Assembly (NCBI GenBank): GCA_018606645.1
Contig: JAGVRI010000002.1
Span: 124,001-188,000 of the forward strand
Length of the DNA: 64,000 nt
Reading direction: 5' to 3'
Source: Chloroflexota bacterium
GTDB taxonomy: Bacteria > Chloroflexota > Anaerolineae > JAAYZQ01
Part shown: one piece after another, positions 1 to 8,845 of the stretch
Layout of the letters: every line of letters starts with the position of its first letter
How positions within the stretch are numbered: position 1 is the first letter of the stretch
Position numbers and translations under genes: made by a program
The notes under the pieces: generated by a model
The model's database searches: none
The model's input: only the letters and a program-made list of their open reading frames with translations
What the model was told of the DNA's origin: nothing

Positions 1-378
1 TTTCTCCTATCGGCGGACATGGGACACGGGTTGCATCCCAACGCGGTGGATAAACATGACCCGGTCAACCGGCCGGTGCTCAACGGTGGCCCCATCATCA
101 AGGTGGCCGCCAACCAGAACTTTGCCACCGATGGCGACAGCGCCGCGGTCTATGAAATGCTGTGCCGGGAGGCGGGCATCCCAGTCCAAAGATTTGTGAG
201 CCGCTCGGACATGCAAGGCGGTTCGACCATCGGCCCCGTGTCGGCCAGCCAGTTGGACATGCGCACGCTTGACGTCGGGAATCCCACCCTGGCGATGCAC
301 TCCATTCGGGAGTTGGGGGGAGTGCTCGACCACTGGTACATCACTCGCTCCTTTGAGCGGTTCTACACGATGGTGTGA
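1..378 (+). CDS. M18 family aminopeptidase, C-terminal part (gene starts before window)
   Basis: Frame open from base 1: FLLSADMGHGLHPN..KHDPVNRPVLNGGPIIKVAANQNFATDG...SDMQGGSTIGP..LDVGNPTLAMHSIRE matches the M18 C-terminal signature. Confidence 0.85.
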   Translation, partial: FLLSADMGHGLHPNAVDKHDPVNRPVLNGGPIIKVAANQNFATDGDSAAVYEMLCREAGIPVQRFVSRSDMQGGSTIGPVSASQLDMRTLDVGNPTLAMHSIRELGGVLDHWYITRSFERFYTMV

Positions 379-391
379 GGTGCCGAACCCG

Positions 392-1504
392 ATGAAAGTC
401 TTCTGTCCCGATTGTGGGGCGCGGACGGAACTCGCGCCCCAGAAGTGGCGCTGTCGGTGCGGCGGCGCCTGGGAGCCGGAGGAGCAGCATGAGTTCGATC
501 CGGCGCTCATTGACGCCTCGGACACCTCGGTCTGGCGCTATCGGCGGATGTACGATCTCGATTTCGACGCGCCGGTGGCCCGGCTGGGCGCGGGGGGCAC
601 GCCGCTGTTGCCCGTGGTCCTGGGCGGCCGCCAGGTTTTGGTCAAGGTGGAGTACCTGGCCCCCACTTCTTCTTTCAAGGATCGCGGTACGGAGGTGATG
701 ATCAACCTGCTGGCCCATCAGGGGGTGACCCACGTGGCCGACGACTCGTCGGGCAACGCCGGCGCCTCGGTCGCCGCCTACGCCGCCCGGGCCGGGATGC
801 GGGCCGAAATCTACGTGCCGGCCCACGCCTCGCCAGCCAAGCAGGCTCAGATCGCCGTCTATGGAGCCGAGGTGCGGCCTATCCCCGGCCCGCGCCAGAA
901 CGCCAAACGGGCCGCGCTGGAGGCGGCGGAGCGCGGCGTGGTGCTCGCCTCCCATGCCTACCACCCCGCCTTCCTCCTGGGACAGCAGTCGGTGGCCTGG
1001 GAGGTCTGGGAACAACTGGGCCGACGTGCGCCCGACTGGTATGTGGTGCCGGTGGGTCAGGGGGTGCACCTGCTGGGCGTGTGGCTGGGCTTTCGGCGGC
1101 TGCGGAGCGCGGGATGGATCGAACGCCTGCCTCGGCTGGCGGCCGTCCAGGCGCGATTGCTGGCGCCGCTGTGCCAGGCCCTGGAACAGGGCCTGGACAC
1201 GGTCCCAGCGGTCGAGCCCACCACCCCCAGCCTGGCCGAGGGACTGGCCATCGCTGATCCGGTGCGCGGACGGCGGCTGTTGCAGGCGGTCCGGGAGACG
1301 AATGGACTGTGCATCGCCGTCGAGGAAGAAGCCATCCGCACCGCCCAGCGCGAGCTGGCGCGGCATGGCTTCTACGTGGAACCGACGAGCGCGACCGCCG
1401 TGGCCGCCCTCCCGACGGTAATGGAACTAGCCGATCCTGGGGAGACGATCGTCGTTCCTCTTACCGGTAGCGGGCTGAAGGGAACACCGGCGCTGCCTGG
1501 ATGA
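392..1504 (+). CDS. Threonine synthase-like PLP-dependent enzyme with N-terminal Cys-rich segment
   Basis: MKVFCPDCGARTE..WRCRCGG, PLP motif SSFKDRGTE, DDSSGNAGASVAAYAARAG; start ATG at 392 rather than 269. Confidence 0.8.
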   Translation: MKVFCPDCGARTELAPQKWRCRCGGAWEPEEQHEFDPALIDASDTSVWRYRRMYDLDFDAPVARLGAGGTPLLPVVLGGRQVLVKVEYLAPTSSFKDRGTEVMINLLAHQGVTHVADDSSGNAGASVAAYAARAGMRAEIYVPAHASPAKQAQIAVYGAEVRPIPGPRQNAKRAALEAAERGVVLASHAYHPAFLLGQQSVAWEVWEQLGRRAPDWYVVPVGQGVHLLGVWLGFRRLRSAGWIERLPRLAAVQARLLAPLCQALEQGLDTVPAVEPTTPSLAEGLAIADPVRGRRLLQAVRETNGLCIAVEEEAIRTAQRELARHGFYVEPTSATAVAALPTVMELADPGETIVVPLTGSGLKGTPALPG

Positions 1505-1554
1505 TAGGCGCGTGCCGGCTCTGGGCGCCGACTGACCGCAGATTGAATCTTTGA

Positions 1555-1606
1555 CTGATGAAGCCTCCACTCCCACTGGGTGGTGGACTTGGCAACGGCC
1601 GTGGCC
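1555..1606 (+). repeat. Partial copy (A) of dispersed palindromic repeat
   Basis: TGATGAAGCCTCCACTCCCACTGGGTGG..GGACTTGGC resembles copies at 26.3 kb. Confidence 0.5.
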
Positions 1607-1619
1607 CTACGATCTGATC

Positions 1620-1648
1620 TGGACAAAACCCCCGGCCCGTGCTATACT
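1620..1648 (+). promoter_or_regulatory. Sigma-A-like promoter upstream of larA-like gene
   Basis: TGGACA-N17-TATACT. Confidence 0.5.
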
Positions 1649-1685
1649 GGCATTGGCGACGCGCCGGCTCTTGTGCACAAATTCG

Positions 1686-1747
1686 GGCCGGCGGCCGGGC
1701 GTCCCCCGGTGGGGACGCATTCTGTCGGCGCAGGCCGACGGCCGGCC
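1686..1747 (+). promoter_or_regulatory. Candidate structured 5' leader (three-way junction) of larA-like mRNA
   Basis: GGCCGGC(1686-1692)/GCCGGCC(1741-1747); GCGTCCCC-CGGT-GGGGACGC (1699-1718); GTCGGC-GCAG-GCCGAC (1724-1739). Confidence 0.4.
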
Positions 1748-1797
1748 AAGGATCTTGAAGAGCGATTTCAACCGCTGTCTATTCAAAGGAGGACGCG

Positions 1798-3081
1798 ATG
1801 CGTGTGCATTTGGCCTACGGTCGCACCGGCCTGACGGTGGACCTGCCCGACGACCTGCCGGTGACGGTCATTGAACCGCAATTTGTGCCGGGGGTGCCTG
1901 ATGAACGGGCGGCCATCACCGCCGCCCTGCGGGCTCCGCTGGGTTCGCCTCCGCTGGGCGAGCTGGTGCGCCCCACCGACACGGTGGCCATCGTCTTCAG
2001 CGACCTGACCCGGCCCATGCCCAACGACCGGGTCCTGCCTCCCCTCCTGGAAGAGCTCGTCCGCGCCGGGGTGTCCGATGAACGGATCGTGTTGATCAAC
2101 GCCCTGGGCACCCATCGTCCCCAGACCGACGCCGAACTGCGCCGGATGCTGGGCGACGCCGTGGTAGACCGCTATCGGATCGTCCAGCACGATGCCTGGG
2201 ACGCGTCGAACCTGGTCGAGGTCACCCGCAACCGCCTGGGCCGGCCGGTACGCATCCACCGCGCCTACGTCGAGGCTTCGGTGCGCATCCTCACCGGCTT
2301 CATCGAACCCCACTTTTTCGCCGGTTTTAGCGGCGGCCCGAAGGCGGTGTTGCCAGGCATCGCTGACATCGAGGCGATCCTGGATAACCATGGACCGGAG
2401 ATGTTGGCCCAGCCCACCACCACCTGGTGCGTCACCGAAGGGAACCCGCTCTGGGAAGAGATGCTCTCGGTGGCCCTGGCGACCTCCCCGACCTTTTTGC
2501 TCAACGTCACCCTGAACCAGCGGCGCCAGATCACCGGTGTCTTTGCCGGCGACCTGGTCCAGGCCCACCGGCAGGGGGTGGCCTTTGCCCGGCGGGTGAC
2601 GATGAGGCCGGTGCCAGCGCCGTTCGACATCGTTTTGACCTCGAACAGCGGCTATCCCCTCGACCTGAACCTGTACCAGGCGGTCAAGGGCATGTCAGCG
2701 GCAGCCCAGATCGTGCGCCCGGGCGGGGAGATCCTGATGGCTGCCGAATGCTGGGACGGCATCCCCGCCCACGGGGAATACCAGCGCCTGCTGTGGGAAG
2801 CGAGCTCTCCCGAAGAGTTGTTGGCCCGGGTGATGGCTCCCGGCTTCCGTTGCCACGACCAGTGGGAAGCTCAGGTCCAGGCCCAGATCCAGCAAAAGGC
2901 CCGGGTCCATCTCTACGCCGATGGCTTGACCGATGACGAGATCCGGCGGGCGCACCTGATCCCCTGCCGCTCCATTGAGGAGCGGATCGCCGAACTGCGA
3001 CGGGCCCACCCGGATGCGACGTGCGCCGTCCTGCCAGATGGCCCGCAGACAGTGCCGTATGTAGAAAAGTCGGTATTGTAA
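1798..3081 (+). CDS. Nickel-dependent lactate racemase family (LarA-like) protein
   Basis: VAIVFSDLTRPMPNDRVLPPLLEEL, NALGTHRPQT, FIEPHFFAGFSGGPKAVLPGI: LarA/DUF2088 motifs; RBS aaaggagg. Confidence 0.85.
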   Translation: MRVHLAYGRTGLTVDLPDDLPVTVIEPQFVPGVPDERAAITAALRAPLGSPPLGELVRPTDTVAIVFSDLTRPMPNDRVLPPLLEELVRAGVSDERIVLINALGTHRPQTDAELRRMLGDAVVDRYRIVQHDAWDASNLVEVTRNRLGRPVRIHRAYVEASVRILTGFIEPHFFAGFSGGPKAVLPGIADIEAILDNHGPEMLAQPTTTWCVTEGNPLWEEMLSVALATSPTFLLNVTLNQRRQITGVFAGDLVQAHRQGVAFARRVTMRPVPAPFDIVLTSNSGYPLDLNLYQAVKGMSAAAQIVRPGGEILMAAECWDGIPAHGEYQRLLWEASSPEELLARVMAPGFRCHDQWEAQVQAQIQQKARVHLYADGLTDDEIRRAHLIPCRSIEERIAELRRAHPDATCAVLPDGPQTVPYVEKSVL

Positions 3082-3110
3082 GGAATTGGATGGACCAGAG
3101 AGGAGGAACC

Positions 3111-4412
3111 ATGAGTCCACAAGCGCAGAGCACCATTCGCGTGTCCACCTTTACCGGTGGACTGATTGGACCCAGCATCCCAATGCTCGGTCCGGTGGCC
3201 GATGGCGGCATCATCGTGGCCGAGACCGCGCCCGGCTGTTGGGGGCCGATGATCACCCCCTCGTTCCGCGGCGGCCACGAGGTGACCACTCCGGTGGCGG
3301 TGGCCGGGGCCGAACCCGGCGACGCCATCGTCATCCGCATCCAAAAGATCCGGGTGACTTCGATGGCCACCGCCTCGGGGGTGATGTCGGTCGTGGAAGG
3401 GCGGTTCACCGGCGATCCCTTTGTCGCCCGGCGCTGCCCGCAGTGCGGCACCGAGAACCCGCCGACCCGGGTGGAAGGGACGGGGGCCGAGGCGGTCCGG
3501 TGCGCGGTGTGTGGCGCAGAGGTCAGCCCGTTCCGGGTCACCAACGGCTACACCATCGTCTTTGATGCCGACCGGCAGGTGGCTATCACTGTCGGACCGG
3601 CGGTGGCCGAACGCCTGGCAAAGGATGCGGCACGGGTGATGTGCCTGCCGGAGCATTCGGAACAGAACCCGGTCGTCGCCCTCTGCCCGGCCGACATCCC
3701 AGGCGTGGTCACCCGACTGCGCCCCTTCCTGGGGAACCTAGGCACGACGCCGGCCATTGACATGCCCGACTCGCACAACGCTGGCGACTTTGGCCAGTTC
3801 CTGGTGGACGCCCCTCATGCCTATGGCATCCCCCGCGAGAAACTGGCCGCCCGCACCGACGGCCACATGGACATTGATTCGGTGCGGGAGGGGGCCATCC
3901 TGATCTGCCCGGTCAAAGTACCCGGTGGTGGCGTCTATATGGGCGATGCCCATGCCATGCAGGGCGATGGCGAGATCGCCGGCCACACGACCGATGTCTC
4001 AGCGGAGGTCACCTTGCAGGTCAGCGTGTTGAAGGGCCTGGCGCTGGAAGGCCCGATCCTCTTGCCCCCGCTGGAGGACCTGCCTCCGCTGGCCCGTCCA
4101 CTCGGTGCGGCGGAGCGGGAACGGGCGAAGCGACTGGCGCAGGAGTGGGGCCAGGCGATGCTGGAGGAGGCTGCCCCGATCCAGATGGTGGGCACCGGAG
4201 CGAACCTGAACGAGGCGACCGACAATGGGGTGGCGCGCCTGGCCGCGCTGCTGGGCATGTCCACCGAGGAGGTGCTGAACCGGGTGACCATCAGCGGAGC
4301 GGTGGAGATCGGACGGTTGCCGGGCGTGGTCACCGTGTCCTTGCTGGCGCCCCTGGCTCGGTTGCGCGAGCTGGGTCTGGCCGACCTAGTGCGGGAACAG
4401 TACGGAGTGTAG
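3111..4412 (+). CDS. Acetamidase/formamidase family protein with internal four-Cys zinc-ribbon-like insert
   Basis: GCWGPMITPSFRGGHEVTTPVAVAGAEPGDAIVIRI..DMPDSHNAGDFGQFL..GGGVYMGDAHAMQGDGEIAGHTTDVSAEVTL; CPQC...CAVC insert. Confidence 0.85.
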   Translation: MSPQAQSTIRVSTFTGGLIGPSIPMLGPVADGGIIVAETAPGCWGPMITPSFRGGHEVTTPVAVAGAEPGDAIVIRIQKIRVTSMATASGVMSVVEGRFTGDPFVARRCPQCGTENPPTRVEGTGAEAVRCAVCGAEVSPFRVTNGYTIVFDADRQVAITVGPAVAERLAKDAARVMCLPEHSEQNPVVALCPADIPGVVTRLRPFLGNLGTTPAIDMPDSHNAGDFGQFLVDAPHAYGIPREKLAARTDGHMDIDSVREGAILICPVKVPGGGVYMGDAHAMQGDGEIAGHTTDVSAEVTLQVSVLKGLALEGPILLPPLEDLPPLARPLGAAERERAKRLAQEWGQAMLEEAAPIQMVGTGANLNEATDNGVARLAALLGMSTEEVLNRVTISGAVEIGRLPGVVTVSLLAPLARLRELGLADLVREQYGV

Positions 4413-4466
4413 GAAAACCGGGGCGGCGCCCCTAGCGGCGCTGCCCCCAATTAAGGAAGGCGAGAG

Positions 4467-4829
4467 ATGGCGGAAAAACGGTTTATCGTCGAATTGGGGA
4501 CTGGTATTGACTTGCACGGACAGAATGCGACCAAGGCGGCATGTCGGGCGGTGCGGGATGCCATCTCGCGTAGTTGTCTGTGCGGCCTGCTCGAGATCGT
4601 GGACCTCCGCGACCTGAATGACATGCGGGTCGAGGTCCGGGTCGCCGTGCCCGACCCAGACCAGGTCCAACCAGAGGTGGTCCTGGCCGAGATTCCCTTT
4701 GGCCGCAAAGAACTGTCGGTGGTGCCGGGCGGGATGCGCGCCCCGGGGCTATATCAGCCGGAACTGGGCGATCAGTGCGCCGACGTGCTGGTAGCCAACG
4801 CGGCGGTGACGGTCTGGGTCGCCGTCTAG
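4467..4829 (+). CDS. Lin0512 family conserved protein
   Basis: RFIVELGTGIDLHGQNATKAACRAVRDAISRSCL..VAVPDP. Confidence 0.75.
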   Translation: MAEKRFIVELGTGIDLHGQNATKAACRAVRDAISRSCLCGLLEIVDLRDLNDMRVEVRVAVPDPDQVQPEVVLAEIPFGRKELSVVPGGMRAPGLYQPELGDQCADVLVANAAVTVWVAV

Positions 4830-4880
4830 GCCAGGGCGTCCTCACACGTAGCCTCCCGCAGGTTCTTAACCCGATAAAAG

Positions 4881-4913
4881 ATGGGCTGCGAAAGCCTAGC
4901 TTTCGCAGCCCAT
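4881..4913 (+). terminator. Perfect 15-bp hairpin (loop CTA), no clear U tract
   Basis: ATGGGCTGCGAAAGC-CTA-GCTTTCGCAGCCCAT. Confidence 0.5.
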
Positions 4914-4934
4914 ACGGTTCCAGAGGAATGAACG

Positions 4935-5141
4935 ATGAGCGATGACACCATCCGGCAATTGGAAGAGCGGATCGCCGAGTTGAAGCGCCGATGGCCGGCC
5001 CATTCCGTCCCGGCGACGATGTTTCAGCAGTTGGAGGACCTTGAGGAGGAATTGGTGAGAGAATTGAAGAAAGCTGCTGAGAGAACCGCCCAACATCCAA
5101 TACCGAATTGCCATGAGCATGACCATCCAACGGAGGAATAA
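4935..5141 (+). CDS. Small charged coiled-coil hypothetical protein
   Basis: 68 aa; stop one base before the DUF4405 start; RBS-like agagga upstream. Confidence 0.55.
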   Translation: MSDDTIRQLEERIAELKRRWPAHSVPATMFQQLEDLEEELVRELKKAAERTAQHPIPNCHEHDHPTEE

Positions 5142-5142
5142 A

Positions 5143-5490
5143 ATGTCGAACGAATCCCGCTCCAATGCATCGGCGCCGACCGTCCTGCAACGCCAGCGCA
5201 GCGCCCGGGCCAAGGCCCGTCTGCGGGCTGCGATCGCCATTGCGCTCTTTATCTTCTGGGGGTTCTCCGGGCTGACGGGGTTCCTGCTCTATATGGCTCC
5301 CACCGGCCCTCGCTCGGGGCGCATGGTCTTGTTCTTTCTGACCAAAAGCCAATGGGGTGACGTCCACTTCTGGCTGAGTGTGATAGCAGGAGTCATCACC
5401 CTGATCCATATTGTGGTGGACTGGAGGGCGCTGAGAGCGTGCATGCGTTTCCTGGCCAGCACTGACCGTCCCCAGGCGCCGTGTGTGTGA
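5143..5490 (+). CDS. DUF4405-type small membrane protein
   Basis: Two TM segments, HFWLSVIAGVITLIHIVVDW. Confidence 0.7.
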   Translation: MSNESRSNASAPTVLQRQRSARAKARLRAAIAIALFIFWGFSGLTGFLLYMAPTGPRSGRMVLFFLTKSQWGDVHFWLSVIAGVITLIHIVVDWRALRACMRFLASTDRPQAPCV

Positions 5491-5576
5491 CCTGCGTCTT
5501 CCGCTTCCCCGCGCCTCGGCGCCGCTCGCGCCACAGCTCGCCATAAGGCAGGACGCACCAGGGGTGGCGGCCAGCT

Positions 5577-5689
5577 ACCCTCCCGCAGGTATCCCAACCT
5601 CCGGGAGGGTTTCACAAGGTCCTTGGGTGCAACCTCCTTCCCCTCCCTGCGTGCGGGGAGGGGCGTAGGGGCGCAGCAGTGCTGCGCCC
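5577..5689. repeat. Cluster of three GC-rich palindromes upstream of creatininase gene
   Basis: ACCCTCCCG..CGGGAGGGT (5577-5610); CCCTCCC..GGGAGGG (~5641-5663); GGGCGCAGCA-G-TGCTGCGCCC (5669-5689). Confidence 0.7.
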
Positions 5690-5736
5690 AGGGGGGATGG
5701 GGCGGGGTCAAGATCACCAGGTTGAAGGAGAAGACC

Positions 5737-6567
5737 ATGAAATGGGAAGAACTCACCGCTCCACAGTTCGTTCAGGCGATCGAGACCTGCGGCGGGGTGT
5801 GCCTCTTGCCGCTGGGCGTGATCGAGAAGCATGGTGAACATATGCCGCTGGGCACCGACCTGTTCATTGCCCGCGAGATTGCCTGCCGCGCTGCGGCCAT
5901 CGAACCGGCCATCGTCTTTCCTCCCTACTTTTTCACCCAGATTTTTGAGGCGCGTCACGTACCCGGCACCATCGGCATCGAGAGCCGGGTAATGCTCGAC
6001 CTGCTGCAGGCCACCTGTGACGAGATCGCCCGCAACGGTCTGAAAAAGATCATCCTGGTCAACGCCCATGGCGGTAACCGCTACTTCTTGCCCCACTTTA
6101 TCATGCTCCAGCTCGAACGTCCGAAAGACTATGTCGTATACCTGCCCACCGAACCGGCCTGGATGGCTGACCCGGAATTCGCCCAGGGCTGGCAAGAGAG
6201 GGTGGAGAGCCAGGGCCGGGACGAACATGCTGGGGAGATGGAGACCAGTCTGGGGCTGGCCCTCTTTCCTCATCTTGTCGACCGCCAGGCCATCCCGGCC
6301 GGCGAGGGCGCCGAACGCGGCCGACTGAAGGAGCTGACCCAGGCCCACATCTACAACGCCATCGAGTGGTACGCTGACTTTCCCACCCACTACGCCGGGC
6401 AAGGCGAATATGGCACGGCGGCCAAGGGCGAGTTCCTGGTGGACCATCTGGTGGAGGGCTTGGTGCGGATTATCCGCCTGGTCAAGCAGGATCATCACTC
6501 GCTGGAACTGCAACAGGAGTTCTTTCGCCGGCTGGCCGGTTCATCGGGCCCAGGCGAATCACTCTGA
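5737..6567 (+). CDS. Creatininase family (creatinine amidohydrolase-like) protein
   Basis: LLPLGVIEKHGEHMPLGTDLFIA, NAHGGNRYFLP, HAGEMETSLGLAL. Confidence 0.9.
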   Translation: MKWEELTAPQFVQAIETCGGVCLLPLGVIEKHGEHMPLGTDLFIAREIACRAAAIEPAIVFPPYFFTQIFEARHVPGTIGIESRVMLDLLQATCDEIARNGLKKIILVNAHGGNRYFLPHFIMLQLERPKDYVVYLPTEPAWMADPEFAQGWQERVESQGRDEHAGEMETSLGLALFPHLVDRQAIPAGEGAERGRLKELTQAHIYNAIEWYADFPTHYAGQGEYGTAAKGEFLVDHLVEGLVRIIRLVKQDHHSLELQQEFFRRLAGSSGPGESL

Positions 6568-6867
6568 GCGGTGGATGTGGAAGGCCGGCCTTCGCCACCG
6601 GCCTAACGCCCAGAAGAGCGATCCGAACAGCGCCCGTTCGACGGCGAACGCGACCAGGGCCAGCAGGTCATTGTACGGGCTGACGCCCAGCCCGGCCTCG
6701 GCCAGCACCAGGTTGGCCACGGCGACTGCCGCCAGAGCAAACACCCCCGCTTTGTCCCGTAGCGCATTCTATACCGTTCCTCGCCCTACCGTGTGCTGAC
6801 GACCGCAGCCCACGGCATCTCCAGCGAGCCGGGCGTGTGGGCAGCCACCCGTTCCCATCGGGGCGAC

Positions 6868-8076
6868 TCAGCTCCGGATGAACCAGTTCAGCGCCTGCGC
6901 AATCTCAACGACCCTCCGACCATCGACAATCTCAGGATTGTCTTTCGGCGTATGCGTGATCTCCTGGACCTCGATATGCTCAAGAAACCATTGAGAGGTC
7001 ACAGCGATGGCCGGACATCCATATTGAATAAAGATGCTATGGTCTCCCTGCGGCCACGGGATCCCTGCAGTGAGTCCATCAAATCTGGTCAGCATCTCAT
7101 GCGCCCTGGCACCCATCGCCTCCGGCAAGCCCAAAAACGAACATGCGGACTTGCCCTCTTTGTATCCTGCACCGTCAATGTTGACGTTCAGGAGAATGCG
7201 GCTGAACTGCTGGTGATTCCTCGTGACATAATCTACCTGTCCAGGTGCGGCATAATAGTCTTCCCCGTTGAACGCCACCAGTTCCAGTGACCTCTCTCCC
7301 TCATAGTCCCTGAGCAGTTCGGCAAGAAGCAGCAGAGCGACCACCCCCGTGGCATTGTCAATGGCTCCGGGCGATCCTTTCTTCGCGTCAATATGGGCCG
7401 TGACCACGATACGCTCATCCCTCTTGCCTTTTCGGGCCACCACATTGTAGGCCTTGGCAGGGATGCGACGCGATCGAGATTCTAGCCTGGCGGGTTTCCC
7501 GATGCAAGACAGGAGTCTTTCCCCTTCCTCCTCGGTCGTATACACCGAAGGGATATCGAAATCCCCGTCCTCAATGAGGGGAAACGGATAGACCCCTCCG
7601 GCCAGCGCCGCATTTCTGCCGGTGGCCGCGACAATGGCTACAGGTTGTCTTTGTTCTAGAACAGCGATGATCCGCTGATGCTCTTCAGGGTTGTAGAACG
7701 GAAAGTTCTTGGGCATGAGCTGCTCTGCGGCGACGTTGCCGTGCAATAGAAGGATCTGGCCGGCCATCTCCAGCCGCTCAAGTTCGTCAAGAGATGACGC
7801 GCTGACCAGCGGTGCCTCCACCGAACACCCGAGAGAATAGGGACTCACCCACACCTGGAACGCCTGCTCCTCGGCATGGAGCGTAGCTCCACTCTCCTGC
7901 CAATCGATCACATCCAACTCGGATACCTCGGTCTGCCAGCCGAACGAGGAGACCTCTTTCTGAAACAACCTCGTGGCGCGTCTGTTCCCCTCACTACCTA
8001 CCTGTCGCTCGGGGATCTCTTCGCACAGTGTTCTCAAGTAGGATATGGTTTTCCGGCAAAGCTGTTCAGTGTCCAT
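6868..8076 (-). CDS. M28 family metallopeptidase
   Basis: VVTAHIDAKKGSPGAIDNATGVVALLLLAELL..ELVAFNGEDYYAAPGQVDYV..GDHSIFIQYGCPAIAVTS. Confidence 0.85.
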   Translation of the reverse strand: MDTEQLCRKTISYLRTLCEEIPERQVGSEGNRRATRLFQKEVSSFGWQTEVSELDVIDWQESGATLHAEEQAFQVWVSPYSLGCSVEAPLVSASSLDELERLEMAGQILLLHGNVAAEQLMPKNFPFYNPEEHQRIIAVLEQRQPVAIVAATGRNAALAGGVYPFPLIEDGDFDIPSVYTTEEEGERLLSCIGKPARLESRSRRIPAKAYNVVARKGKRDERIVVTAHIDAKKGSPGAIDNATGVVALLLLAELLRDYEGERSLELVAFNGEDYYAAPGQVDYVTRNHQQFSRILLNVNIDGAGYKEGKSACSFLGLPEAMGARAHEMLTRFDGLTAGIPWPQGDHSIFIQYGCPAIAVTSQWFLEHIEVQEITHTPKDNPEIVDGRRVVEIAQALNWFIRS

Positions 8077-8518
8077 TGTCTTTTATCCTGATCTTGCATT
8101 CGCGGCCAGCAGAGCGAAAGCTATGGTCTCTCCAGTCGCCGCAGTCCTGGTTCACACTTCCACAATTGTCAGTGTCCTGACCGAGATCAGTTGTTGTGAC
8201 GAGGAAAGCGAGGAGCAGTCGGATCGAAATCTTGGCCAGCCCGCAACGGAGAACGTGCCGATAATACGCCCAAAGACGCTTTTCTTCGACAGGAACTTTA
8301 ACAATTAAATCATAGGACAAAACCCGAAATCTGTCAACCAGGATTCACAGCTTGCCGGGTCGGTGGCAAGGTCTAGCCTGAGCGACGCATTGCCAAGGAG
8401 CGGCGTATCAGGCCAGATGGTTCTGACTAATTCATGGCGATTCCAGCGGCAGGTGCTCACTGGGAATGCCTCGCCTCTACCATGGCAGCGGAGGATGCAA
8501 TAGCCCCAAGGTCGTCTA

Positions 8519-8661
8519 CAGGGCTGCTGCAAAGTTGAGCACGAAATAGGAGTGAAGGCTTCAGCCAGAACGGAATGACGCAGAACCCAGCTAAAGCTTC
8601 CACTCTGGGCCGTTCCGCAAAGCCGCAGCGGGCTTGCCAACCTACTTTGCAACAGCCGTAT
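8519..8661 (-). repeat. MITE-like copy (B) of dispersed repeat with TIRs and flanking 10-bp direct repeat
   Basis: GGCTGCTGCAAAGT...ACTTTGCAACAGCC ends; AGGTCGTCTA at 8509-8518 and 8662-8671; reverse complement aligns with 26.4 kb copy. Confidence 0.65.
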
Positions 8662-8700
8662 AGGTCGTCTAGTGATTGTTCCGGAGTCGTCTACGGGGGA

Positions 8701-8729
8701 TTGCTATCGTTGCCAAAATGTGGTACAAT
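8701..8729 (+). promoter_or_regulatory. Promoter of first sugar ABC operon
   Basis: TTGCTA-N17-TACAAT, extended TGTGGTACAATAG. Confidence 0.55.
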
Positions 8730-8845
8730 AGTATATGAAAGGTAAGGAAAGGTCCCTGGAGAGGAGGTGAGTATCCCCCAATAGTGAAGAGACAAATCCC
8801 GCTTCTTTGGAGAGACGCCTATCAAAAAGAAATAGGAGGAGCAAA

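Noticed and set aside
6559-6744. 61-aa minus-strand hydrophobic ORF (MFALAAVAVANLVLAEAGLG...)
   Set aside because: Could be a small membrane protein or a remnant, but it is short, lacks a clear RBS or homology signature, and overlaps the creatininase stop.
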